Positions 16,637 through 24,598 of a stretch of DNA of 64,000 nucleotides are shown piece by piece. The number at the start of each line of letters is the position of its first letter. The stretch's first letter is position 1. The position numbers and the translations under genes are program-made. The notes beneath the pieces were generated by a model that was not told the origin of the DNA, made no database searches, and saw nothing but the letters and a program-made list of their open reading frames with translations. The DNA is from Actinoplanes sp. NBRC 103695 (lineage in GTDB: Bacteria > Actinomycetota > Actinomycetes > Mycobacteriales > Micromonosporaceae): positions 62,001 through 126,000 of the forward strand of contig NZ_BSTL01000009.1 in the NCBI RefSeq assembly GCF_030269485.1. The letters run 5' to 3'.

Positions 16637-19435
16637 ATGGCAAAGGCGACAAAAGGTTCCGCAGATCCTCGGGCCGCCGCTGAGGATCTGCCAATGGGGG
16701 ACCAGATGACCTCCCGGCGCACCACCCGGTCGGCCGCTCGCCCGGCCCCGGGTGCCTCCCCCATCCGCCCTCCCGCCACGTCGTCCGGCCCGCGGCCGGT
16801 CCGCGGCCCAGGTGGTCGCTTCGCACCTGCCGCGCCCCAGGTGGGCGCTGCCACAACCCCTTCTCCGGTACGAGATCAGCCCGCCGCCCCCGCCCCGGCC
16901 GACCAGTCCGCGCGGGGCTCGGAGGGCCGCCGCCCGAGCACGCCGCGGGGCAAGGGCGGGCGATTCGTCGCCATCACCGGCGGAAAGATCACCAGCGGGA
17001 AGGTCACGCCCAAGGTCGCACCCAAGGCGGCGCCGAAGGTCGTGCCCGGGAAGGCCGCTCCACAGGCTGTCGGGAGCGAGCCCCTTCAGGTCCTGAGCGC
17101 ACCCGAGGGTGTTACGGCCCGGGTCGACAAGCCCGATGAGCCGCGCGTCGAGGGACCGATGAAGGTCGCCGCGGCCGCCTCCGACAAGCGGCGGTCGACG
17201 ACGGCGAGCATCCCGGCGCGGAGTTCGACCGAGTCGGGCAGCAGCCAGCGGCGGACCACGGCGCGGGCCAAGTCGGCCGGATCGACCAGTACGCGGTCCG
17301 GTTCGGGCACCTCACGGGCGGCGGCCAACAAGACCACCGCCGGCCGCGCCGCGACCCGCTCCACCGGGAAGACGGCGGCCGCCCCGGCGCGCCCGGCGCC
17401 ATCGAGGCAGCTCAAGCCGGCAGCGGCGAGGACGGCAGCGGCCAAGGCGGCACCTGGCAAGACAGCACCTGGCAAGACAGCACCTGCCAAGGCGACACCT
17501 GCCAAGGCGACACCTGTCAAGGCGGCAGCGGTCAAGACGGCGGCGCCTAAGGCGGCACCGAGCAAGACCGCCAAGGCCACGCCGACCAAGGCCACGCCGA
17601 CCAAGGCCACGCCGACCAAGGCCACGCCGACCAAGGCCACGCCGACCAAGGCCACGGCCAGCAAGGCCGCACGGGCCAGGACGGCAGCGACAAAGGCCAC
17701 GCCGAGCAAGGCGGCCCCGAGCAAGGCCGCGCCGACGAAGGCAACGCCGACCAAGAGGACGGCCTCGAAGGCGACGGCTACCAAGACGACGGCTACTAAG
17801 ACGACGGCTACCAAGACGACGGCCACCAAGGCGGCGCCCAGCAAGAGCACGAGGGCGCCGACCAAGAGCACACCGACGAGGACCGCCAAGGCCACCCCGA
17901 CGCCCAAGTCGGCACAGGCGAAGGCGACACCGTCGAAAGCGGCGGCGCCGGCGAAGCCCGTGCCCGAGAAATCCGCGACGATCCCACCCACCGCGCCCAT
18001 GGCTCCGGCCGCACCGCCGCCGCCCGCCGCCTGGGCGGCCGCCGCCGCACCGCTCACCTCGGCCGAGCCCACCGTGACGAGCCCGTCCGCGCCTGCGGCG
18101 ACGAGTCAGTCCGCGCCTGCGGCGACGAGTCAGGCCGCACCTGCGGCGACGAGCCCGTCAGCGCCTGCGGCGACGAGCCCGTCAGCGCCTGCGGCGACGA
18201 GCCCGTCAGCGCCTGCGGCGACGAGCCCGTCAGCGCCTGCGGCGACGAGCCAGTCCGCGCCCGCGGCGACCACCACGGCGCACGCTGTGGCCGAGCCGAC
18301 CGGCCCGGTCGCCGAGGTGGCCGCCGCCATGCCCGACCTGCGGGCCGACACCGCCGAGATCCCTCGCGTCGAGCAGCCCGACGACCGCCGCAGCGGGATC
18401 GTGATGCCGACGCTGCGGCCGCCGGTCGAGGAGCCGCCGGATCCGGAGCCCGACCCGGTGCCGGGATTCGGGTACGCCCCGCCCGGCGCCCCGGTGATCC
18501 TGCCGCCCGCCGATCCCGGACCGGCGCCGGCCGGAACCCGCTACGGCCGGGAACCGCTCACCCCGGCCGCGCGCAAGGCCCTGCAGCGCCGCCGCCTGGT
18601 GGCTCTGATCGCCTTCGTGCTGCTCGCGGTGATCGTGTTGCTGATCGGTCAGTTCGTTCGCGGCGACGACGGCCGGAAGGTGGCGGGGCGCCCGGCCGCC
18701 ACTGCCGGCCCCGCCGTCGGGATCGGCGAGGCGGCCACCGCGCCGAACGTCGGTCCGACCGTCACCACCCCGGGCGCCGCCACCACGAAGCCGTCCGCCG
18801 CGGGTGCCCCGACCGCGGCGGACCAGGCGCCCGCCGACACTGCCAACACCGCCCCGACCAGGGCGGTGCAGGGGAGCGCGAGCGCCTTCACGTTCGTCGC
18901 CGGATACGGCCCGGTCCTGGGCGCGTCCGGCACCCTGCGCCGGTTCAAGGTGAGCGTGGAGAAGACGCTCGGCCAGGGCAACGGCGGTGAGTTCGCCGAC
19001 GAGATCGACCGGACGCTCGGCGACGAGCGTGGCTGGCTGGCCGGTCGGCAGTTCCGCCTCCAGCGGGTGCCCGCGGGGACGGCCAGCGAGTTCACCATCT
19101 ATCTGGCCGCGCCGAAGACCACCCAGCGGATGTGCAACGCGGCCGGCCTGCGTACCGACGGTTTCACCTCCTGCCGGCTGCCCGGCCAGGTGATCATCAA
19201 CGATGCCCGCTGGCAGGACGCGGTCCCGGACTACGACGCCCCGCTCGAGACGTACCGGGCGTACGCGCTCAACCACGAGGTCGGACATCAGCTGGGCTAC
19301 GGCCACGAGAGCTGCCCGGGCCGGGGCAAGCCGGCGCCGGTGATGATGCAGCAGACGTACGGTTTGAGGGGCTGTGTCGCGAACGCCTGGCCGTTCATCG
19401 ACGGGCGGCGTTACGCCGGTCCACCGACCGCCTGA
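16637..19435 (+). CDS. DUF3152 protease-like protein with histone-H1-like lysine-rich cytoplasmic tail
   Basis: 932 residues. Residues 1-250 are basic and disordered. Residues ~255-440 are Lys/Ala/Thr/Pro repeats (KATPTKATPT, KTTATKTT) like the tail of histone H1 and of actinobacterial HupB. Residues ~480-545 are SPSAPAAT repeats. One transmembrane helix (LVALIAFVLLAVIVLLIGQF, ~654-673) is followed by a Thr/Pro linker and a DUF3152 domain (~755-932) with NHEVGHQLGYGHESC. Positive-inside topology puts the H1-like tail in the cytoplasm. The start at 16637 gives MAKATKGSADP; a shorter start at 16693 is possible. It may tie the nucleoid to an envelope protease, which is inference. Confidence 0.78.
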   Translation: MAKATKGSADPRAAAEDLPMGDQMTSRRTTRSAARPAPGASPIRPPATSSGPRPVRGPGGRFAPAAPQVGAATTPSPVRDQPAAPAPADQSARGSEGRRPSTPRGKGGRFVAITGGKITSGKVTPKVAPKAAPKVVPGKAAPQAVGSEPLQVLSAPEGVTARVDKPDEPRVEGPMKVAAAASDKRRSTTASIPARSSTESGSSQRRTTARAKSAGSTSTRSGSGTSRAAANKTTAGRAATRSTGKTAAAPARPAPSRQLKPAAARTAAAKAAPGKTAPGKTAPAKATPAKATPVKAAAVKTAAPKAAPSKTAKATPTKATPTKATPTKATPTKATPTKATASKAARARTAATKATPSKAAPSKAAPTKATPTKRTASKATATKTTATKTTATKTTATKAAPSKSTRAPTKSTPTRTAKATPTPKSAQAKATPSKAAAPAKPVPEKSATIPPTAPMAPAAPPPPAAWAAAAAPLTSAEPTVTSPSAPAATSQSAPAATSQAAPAATSPSAPAATSPSAPAATSPSAPAATSPSAPAATSQSAPAATTTAHAVAEPTGPVAEVAAAMPDLRADTAEIPRVEQPDDRRSGIVMPTLRPPVEEPPDPEPDPVPGFGYAPPGAPVILPPADPGPAPAGTRYGREPLTPAARKALQRRRLVALIAFVLLAVIVLLIGQFVRGDDGRKVAGRPAATAGPAVGIGEAATAPNVGPTVTTPGAATTKPSAAGAPTAADQAPADTANTAPTRAVQGSASAFTFVAGYGPVLGASGTLRRFKVSVEKTLGQGNGGEFADEIDRTLGDERGWLAGRQFRLQRVPAGTASEFTIYLAAPKTTQRMCNAAGLRTDGFTSCRLPGQVIINDARWQDAVPDYDAPLETYRAYALNHEVGHQLGYGHESCPGRGKPAPVMMQQTYGLRGCVANAWPFIDGRRYAGPPTA
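17576..17650 (+). repeat. Five tandem 15-bp units encoding KATPT-type repeats
   Basis: Five identical 15-bp units (GCCACGCCGACCAAG) lie in the middle of a longer degenerate Lys/Ala/Thr region (17400-17960) of the DUF3152 gene. Each adds one lysine per five residues. Confidence 0.85.
18077..18268 (+). repeat. Eight tandem 24-bp units encoding TSPSAPAA
   Basis: Eight 24-bp units in the same gene encode TSxSAPAA or TSxAAPAA. Four central units are identical. They lie between the lysine-rich region and the transmembrane helix and probably form an extended spacer. Confidence 0.85.
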
Positions 19436-19544
19436 GCTTTATTCCCCATCCCGCATGTCGGGCCGGTGGCCCACGTCATGCCCCTTCCCGCGCGGAACGA
19501 GCAACAATGGGTGAGCATCTGACCGCCCACCCGGGGAGTGAACC

Positions 19545-20726
19545 GTGTCCTTGCCCCCGCTCGTCGAGCCCGCCGCCGATCTCTCCGTCGATGAGATCCG
19601 CCGTTACTCGCGCCACCTGATCATCCCGGACGTCGGGATGGACGGGCAGAAGCGTTTGAAGAACGCCAAGGTGCTCGCCGTCGGCGCCGGTGGCCTCGGG
19701 TCACCCGCGCTGCTCTATCTGGCCGCGGCCGGTGTCGGCACGCTCGGCATCATCGACTTCGACACGGTCGACGAGTCCAACCTCCAGCGCCAGATCATCC
19801 ACGGCGTCTCGGATGTGGGCCGGCCCAAGGCGGAGTCGGCGGCCGACAGCATTCGCGAGGTCAACCCGCTGGTGAACGTGATCATCCACAACACGACGTT
19901 GGACAACGACAACGTGATGGAGATCTTCAGCCAGTACGACCTGATCGTCGACGGCACCGACAACTTCGCCACGCGCTACATGGTCAACGACGCGGCGGTG
20001 CTGCTCGGCAAGCCGTACGTCTGGGGGTCGATCTACCGCTTCGACGGTCAGGCGTCGGTCTTCTGGGCCGAGCACGGCCCCTGCTACCGCTGCCTCTACC
20101 CGGAGCCCCCGCCGCCCGGCATGGTTCCCAGCTGCGCCGAGGGCGGCGTGCTGGGCGTGCTCTGCGCGTCGATCGGGTCAATCCAGGTCAACGAGGCGAT
20201 CAAGCTGCTCACCGGCATCGGCGAGCCGCTGGTCGGCAAGCTGATGGTGTACGACGCCCTGGAGATGGAGTACCGCAAGATCAAGGTCCGGAAGGACCCC
20301 GATTGCGTGCTCTGCGGCCCGAACGCCACACAGACCGAGCTGCTGGAGGACTACGAGGACTTCTGCGGCGCCGTCTCCGACGAGGCGCAGGAGGCCACGC
20401 TCAACGCGACCATCACGGCGCGCGAGCTGAAGGACTGGCAGGACTCCGGCAAGGACGTGTTCCTGGTCGACGTCCGCGAGCCCGCCGAGTTCGAGATCGT
20501 CCGCATCCCGGGCTCCACGCTGATCCCCAAGGGCGAGATCCTGTCCGGCGAGGCGCTGTCCCGTTTCCCGCAGGACCGCCAGATCGTGCTGCACTGCAAG
20601 TCGGGCGTACGAAGCGCGGAGGCGCTCGCCGCCCTGAAGGCCGCGGGCTTCAAGGACGCGGTCCACGTCCAGGGCGGCGTGGTGTCCTGGGTCAACACGG
20701 TCGACCCGAGCCTGCCTTCGTACTGA
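19545..20726 (+). CDS. moeZ: Adenylyltransferase/sulfurtransferase MoeZ
   Basis: 393 residues from GTG 19545. Residues 1-270 are a ThiF/MoeB E1-like domain: Gly-rich ATP loop VGAGGLGSP, IIDFDTVDESNLQRQ, DGTDNFATRY, and zinc Cys pairs CYRC and CVLC. Residues ~290-393 are a rhodanese domain with active-site loop LHCKSGVRS. MoeZ adenylates and thiocarboxylates sulfur-carrier proteins (MoaD2, CysO, ThiS-like) for molybdopterin, cysteine and thio-metabolite synthesis. The gene follows the DUF3152 genes in the same relative arrangement as Rv3206c/Rv3207c. All key motifs are intact. Confidence 0.95.
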   Translation: MSLPPLVEPAADLSVDEIRRYSRHLIIPDVGMDGQKRLKNAKVLAVGAGGLGSPALLYLAAAGVGTLGIIDFDTVDESNLQRQIIHGVSDVGRPKAESAADSIREVNPLVNVIIHNTTLDNDNVMEIFSQYDLIVDGTDNFATRYMVNDAAVLLGKPYVWGSIYRFDGQASVFWAEHGPCYRCLYPEPPPPGMVPSCAEGGVLGVLCASIGSIQVNEAIKLLTGIGEPLVGKLMVYDALEMEYRKIKVRKDPDCVLCGPNATQTELLEDYEDFCGAVSDEAQEATLNATITARELKDWQDSGKDVFLVDVREPAEFEIVRIPGSTLIPKGEILSGEALSRFPQDRQIVLHCKSGVRSAEALAALKAAGFKDAVHVQGGVVSWVNTVDPSLPSY

Positions 20727-20782
20727 TCTTGCCGGTAGGACGGGGGAAGCGGAACCGCTGAAGCGGCGGTACCGTCAGGCCC

Positions 20783-21589
20783 GTGGTGGACATCGATGGT
20801 GCGATCCGGTACGTGATCGCGCAGGGTGATCCGGTCGAGCGAGCGCGGCTGTCGTTCCTCCGGACAGGCGCGCCGCCCCCGCCGCACATCATCGAGCGCA
20901 TCGGCGCCGGCCAGACCGCGAGCGGCGGCTGGCCGGCCTCGGGCGACGGAACGGTCCCGTCGGTGGACGCGACCTGCTTCCGGCTCGGTGAGCTGGACGA
21001 CCTGGGTGGCCTGCACGGCCCCGAGGTGGAGCGGGCGCTGGCTTGGCTGGCGACGGCCCAGCGTGCGGACGGCACCTGGCAGGAGGACGAGTCGCTCGCC
21101 GGGGAGGCCCCCGAGTGGGCCCGCCCGGGCGACCCGGAGGCGACGCTCTACCTGACGGCGATGGCCGGTTTCTGGCTGACCGTGGCCGAGGTGGAGACGC
21201 ACCCGCACTACGAGGCCCCGGCCCGGCACGCGTCGGTGCTCAACGCGGCGGCCCGGTGGACGGTGTCGCAGCTGCGCCCCGACGGCACCTGGCCGTCGTT
21301 CCTGGCGGCCGGCTGGCACCTGGCCGGCCTGCTGCACGGCGAGCAGTTCTTCTACGAGTCGGCCCGCGTCCAGCTGGTCCTGGGCGACCGCTTGGGCGAC
21401 ATGTCGCCGGCCGACGTGGCCGCGATGGCCGCCGCCCTGCGCCGGCTCAACCTGGGCGACGACTGGCTGTTGCAGAGCGCCCGCAAACGGCTGGCCGAGA
21501 CGCAGCGCACGGACGGCGGCTGGGACAGCGACGAGGGCCCGATCTTCGACGTCCACACAACGCTGATCGCCATCCGCGCCTGCCGCTGA
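20783..21589 (+). CDS. Prenyltransferase / squalene-oxidase-repeat protein
   Basis: 268 residues from GTG 20783. It contains several QxDGxW-type repeats (TASGGWP, RADGTWQ, RPDGTWP, RTDGGWD) characteristic of the alpha/alpha-barrel of squalene-hopene cyclases and prenyltransferases. It is less than half the length of a cyclase and lacks a DxDD catalytic motif, so terpene cyclisation is unlikely. Single-barrel relatives are common in actinobacteria and uncharacterised. A GC-rich low-complexity tail and a long hairpin follow. Confidence 0.75.
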   Translation: MVDIDGAIRYVIAQGDPVERARLSFLRTGAPPPPHIIERIGAGQTASGGWPASGDGTVPSVDATCFRLGELDDLGGLHGPEVERALAWLATAQRADGTWQEDESLAGEAPEWARPGDPEATLYLTAMAGFWLTVAEVETHPHYEAPARHASVLNAAARWTVSQLRPDGTWPSFLAAGWHLAGLLHGEQFFYESARVQLVLGDRLGDMSPADVAAMAAALRRLNLGDDWLLQSARKRLAETQRTDGGWDSDEGPIFDVHTTLIAIRACR

Positions 21590-21760
21590 CCTGCCCGGCC
21601 CGCGCCCTGCCCTGCCCGGCCCGCGCCCTGCCCGGCCCGCGCCCAGCCCGGCCAGCGCCCCGGCCAGCGCCCCGGCCCGCGCCCTGCCCGGCCAGCGCCC
21701 CGCCTCGGCCCGCGCCCAGCCCTGCCCGCGCCCAGCCCAGCCCGCGCCCCACCCGTGGGC
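21590..21760. repeat. Low-complexity GCCC/GCGCCC tract
   Basis: About 170 bases of degenerate units built from CTGCCCGGCC, CGCGCCC and CAGCGCCCCG follow the prenyltransferase-repeat gene. One strand is almost pure C/G with few A. No reading frame in it has family sequence. It looks like slippage expansion in the untranslated 3' region. Confidence 0.75.
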
Positions 21761-21780
21761 CGGACCGGGCCGTAATAAGC

Positions 21781-21821
21781 AGAACGAACGTTCTTTCCTC
21801 AAGGGAAAGAACGTTCGTTCT
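21781..21821. terminator. 18-bp bidirectional hairpin terminator
   Basis: AGAACGAACGTTCTTT (21781-21796) is the reverse complement of 21806-21821, and CC/GG extend the stem to 18 bp with a 5-base loop. Each arm itself contains the palindrome GAACGTTC. It lies 10 bases beyond the proA stop and serves both convergent genes. Its A/T content is striking against the flanking GC tract. Confidence 0.85.
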
Positions 21822-21831
21822 CTTTGCTACG

Positions 21832-23076
21832 TCAGCGAGTGTGACCGTTCCCCGTGACGATGTACTTCGTCGAGGTCAGCTCCGGGAGTCCCATCGGACC
21901 GCGGGCGTGCAGTTTCTGCGTGCTGATGCCGATCTCGGCGCCGAAACCGAACTCCCCGCCGTCCGTGAAGCGCGTCGAGGCGTTGATCATGACCGCGGCG
22001 GCGTCGACGCGGGCGGCGAAGCGGCGGGTCGCGACGAGGGACTCGCTGACGATGGCCTCGGTGTGCCCGGTGCCGTAGTGCCGGATGTGGTCGAGCGCGT
22101 CGTCGATCGAGTCGACCACGGCCACCGCGAGGTCCGCCGACAGGTATTCCTTGCCCCAGTCTTCATCGGTTGCCGGGAGCACCTCGGCGGAGGCCTCCTG
22201 CACCCGCGCGTCGCCGTGGACCGTGACGCCCCGGTTGATCAGCTCGGGGAGCACCAGCGGCAGGAACGCGTCGGCGATCGCCGCGTGCACCAGCAGCGAC
22301 TCGGCCGTGTTGCAGGTGGAGAGGCGCTGGGTCTTCGAGTTGACCGTGACGGCGAGCGCCTTCTCCAGGTCGGCGTGCTCGTCGACGTACACATGGCAGT
22401 TGCCGACCCCGGTCTCGATCACCGGGACCGTGCTCTCCTCCACCACGGTCTTGATCAGCGAGGCCCCGCCTCGCGGGATCAGCACGTCGACCAGCCCGCG
22501 CGCCCGCATCAGCTCCTTCACCGAGTCGCGCGTGGTGGCGTCGAGCAGTTGCAGGGAGTCGGCCGGCAGCCCGGCGTCGGCGACTGCCTTGCGCAGCACC
22601 GAGACGATCGCCGCGTTGGAGCTGAACGCCGAGCCGGAGCCGCGCAGCAGCGCCGCGTTGCCGGACTTGAGGCAGATGCCCGCCGCGTCCGCTGTCACGT
22701 TGGGCCGGCCCTCGTAGATGATGCCGACGACCCCGAACGGCACCCGCACCTGCCGCAGTTCCAGCCCGTTGGCCAGGGTCGAGCCGCGCACCACGTCGCC
22801 GACCGGGTCGGGCAGACCGGCCAGGTCGCGCAGCTGGGCGGCCATCGCACCGACCCGTTCGACGGTCAGGGTCAGCCGGTCGATCATCGCCTCGGACTGG
22901 CCGCCCTCGCGGGCGTTGCGCACGTCCACCTCGTTGGCGGCGACGATGTCGTCGGCGCGTTCCACGAGCCGGTCGGCCATGAGCAGCAGCGCCGCGTCCT
23001 TCTCCGCGCGGGTCGCGGCCGCCAGGTCGATGGCGGCGATCCGGGCGTCCGTTGCCTGCTGCGTCACGGTGCTCAT
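21832..23076 (-). CDS. proA: Gamma-glutamyl phosphate reductase
   Basis: 414 residues, the normal ProA length. An aldehyde-dehydrogenase-like fold binds NADPH. It reduces gamma-glutamyl phosphate to glutamate semialdehyde in proline synthesis. The catalytic Cys is in TQRLSTCNTAES, and conserved YEGRPNVTADAA, IPRGGASLI and EFGFGAEIGISTQKLHARGPMG are present. ATG 23076 gives the family N-terminus. It follows proB by 16 bases, an operon order (proB-proA) seen in many bacteria. Confidence 0.96.
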   Translation of the reverse strand: MSTVTQQATDARIAAIDLAAATRAEKDAALLLMADRLVERADDIVAANEVDVRNAREGGQSEAMIDRLTLTVERVGAMAAQLRDLAGLPDPVGDVVRGSTLANGLELRQVRVPFGVVGIIYEGRPNVTADAAGICLKSGNAALLRGSGSAFSSNAAIVSVLRKAVADAGLPADSLQLLDATTRDSVKELMRARGLVDVLIPRGGASLIKTVVEESTVPVIETGVGNCHVYVDEHADLEKALAVTVNSKTQRLSTCNTAESLLVHAAIADAFLPLVLPELINRGVTVHGDARVQEASAEVLPATDEDWGKEYLSADLAVAVVDSIDDALDHIRHYGTGHTEAIVSESLVATRRFAARVDAAAVMINASTRFTDGGEFGFGAEIGISTQKLHARGPMGLPELTSTKYIVTGNGHTR

Positions 23077-23092
23077 GAGTGTCAAAACCCTT

Positions 23093-24205
23093 CTACAGGA
23101 GTACGAGGTCGTCGCGGTGCACGACCTCACGTTCGTATCCGGGGCCGAGCGCCGCGGCCAGTTCGGGCGTGGACCGGCCGAGCAGCGCGGGCAGTTCGAC
23201 CGCGTCGTAGTTGACCAGTCCCCGGGCGACCGGCGCGCCGGATCCGGCGTCCACCAAATCTACGGGGTCGCCGGCGGCGAAGGAGCCGTCGACGGCGGTG
23301 ATCCCGGCGGGCAGCAGCGACTTGCGCCGTGCGACGACGGCGGCGACCGCGCCGGGGTCGAGGTGCAGGCGGCCGCGGGGGCTGGTGGCGTGCGCGAGCC
23401 AGAACAGCCTGGCGGTCGGGCGTTTCGCGGCAGCAGAGAAGAAGGTCCCGATCTCTTCCCCGCCGACGGCCTCAGCCGCCAGTGGGGCGGACGTCAGCAC
23501 GACGGGGATCCCGAAGCCGGTGGCGATCCGCGCCGCCTCCACCTTGGTGACCATGCCCCCGGTGCCCACGCCGGCCTTCCCCGTGCCACCAACTGATATT
23601 TCGGACAAGTCGGATTCATCGCGGACGACAGCGATCCGCCGCGCATGCGGCGACGACGGAGAAGCCGTGTACAGCGCGTCCACGTCGGACAGCAGAACCA
23701 GGAGGTCGGCCTGGACGAGGGCGGCCACCAGCGCCGCCAGCCGGTCGTTGTCGCCGAACCGGATCTCCTCGGTGGCGACCGTGTCGTTCTCGTTGACGAT
23801 CGGCAGGGCGCCGAGGTCGAGCAGTTTGCGCAGCGTCCGGTACGCGTTCCGGTAGTGCGCCCGCCGCGTCACGTCGTCCACGGTGAGCAGGACCTGCCCC
23901 ACCGTCAGCCCGTGGCGGGCGAAGCCGGCCGCGTACCGCCCGATCAGGAGCCCTTGCCCCACCGAGGCCGCGGCCTGCTGCGTGGCCAGGTCGCGCGGAC
24001 GCCGGGGGAGGTTGAGCGGGCTCAGTCCCGCGGCGATCGCGCCGCTGGAGACCAGCACCACCTCGCGCCCGCCGGTGGCCAGCCTGCCCAGCACGTCGAC
24101 GAGGGCGTCGACGCGCTGGTCGTCGATCCCGCCGGACGCCGTGGTCAGCGAGGACGACCCCACCTTGACCACGATCCGGCGCGCCTCGGTCACCGCTTCG
24201 CGCAC
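23093..24205 (-). CDS. proB: Glutamate 5-kinase
   Basis: 370 residues from GTG 24205. It has the amino-acid kinase fold: RIVVKVGSSSLT, VSSGAIAAG, NENDTVAT and GTGGMVTKVEAA. A C-terminal PUA domain (~280-370) contains KSLLPAGITAVDG. It phosphorylates glutamate at the gamma position, the first and feedback-inhibited step of proline synthesis, and hands the unstable product to ProA, encoded next. The start is the first in-frame GTG before the conserved RIVVKVGSS; the adjacent ATG is out of frame. It is divergent from the alkyltransferase-like gene. Confidence 0.95.
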   Translation of the reverse strand: MREAVTEARRIVVKVGSSSLTTASGGIDDQRVDALVDVLGRLATGGREVVLVSSGAIAAGLSPLNLPRRPRDLATQQAAASVGQGLLIGRYAAGFARHGLTVGQVLLTVDDVTRRAHYRNAYRTLRKLLDLGALPIVNENDTVATEEIRFGDNDRLAALVAALVQADLLVLLSDVDALYTASPSSPHARRIAVVRDESDLSEISVGGTGKAGVGTGGMVTKVEAARIATGFGIPVVLTSAPLAAEAVGGEEIGTFFSAAAKRPTARLFWLAHATSPRGRLHLDPGAVAAVVARRKSLLPAGITAVDGSFAAGDPVDLVDAGSGAPVARGLVNYDAVELPALLGRSTPELAAALGPGYEREVVHRDDLVLL

Positions 24206-24253
24206 CCGCTCATTCTGCTCGCCCGGCGGCCGCCACCTGCGCCGAGATCCCAT

Positions 24254-24571
24254 ATGGTGGCCCAGGTGACACCGCAGGAGTACGTCGAAGAGGTCCTCAC
24301 GCTGGTGGAGAGCATCCCGGAGGGCCGGGTGATGTCCTACGGGGCGATCGCCGACGTGCTGGCGGACCGCTCGGGCCGCAACTCCGCCCGCCAGGTCGGC
24401 ACGATCATGGCCCGGCACGGCGGTTCGGTCCCGTGGCACCGCGTGGTGGCGAGTTCGGGCCGCCTGGTCCCTGGCCACGAGCAGGAGGCCCGCCAGCGGT
24501 TGCTCTCCGAGGGTGTGCCGTTCGCGAAGGAGCACGTCGACATGAAGCGCGCGGCCTGGCTTCCGGACTAG
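24254..24571 (+). CDS. Alkyltransferase-like (ATL) DNA-repair protein
   Basis: 105 residues. It matches the DNA-binding domain of O6-alkylguanine-DNA alkyltransferases (VMSYGAIADVL, RQVGTIMARHGG) but has PWHRVV in place of the active-site PCHRV. Replacement of Cys by Trp is the hallmark of ATL proteins. They bind O6-alkylguanine, flip it and recruit nucleotide excision repair rather than transferring the alkyl group. It is divergent from proB. Its stop lies in a 23-bp tandem duplication shared with the convergent GGT gene. Confidence 0.88.
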   Translation: MVAQVTPQEYVEEVLTLVESIPEGRVMSYGAIADVLADRSGRNSARQVGTIMARHGGSVPWHRVVASSGRLVPGHEQEARQRLLSEGVPFAKEHVDMKRAAWLPD

Positions 24572-24598
24572 GAGAGGCCTGGCTTCCGGACTAGGAGA
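24553..24598. repeat. 23-bp tandem duplication spanning two convergent stop codons
   Basis: Bases 24553-24575 and 24576-24598 are identical. The first copy ends the ATL gene (TAG 24569-24571). The second carries the CTA that is the minus-strand stop of the gamma-glutamyltransferase (24591-24593). Before duplication the two stops would have overlapped in one CTAG. Confidence 0.9.

Noticed and set aside
17086..18072. A 328-codon minus-strand frame rich in Val/Ala that looks like a membrane protein
   Set aside because: It is the complement of the Lys/Ala/Thr repeats; the plus-strand gene has a folded DUF3152 end.
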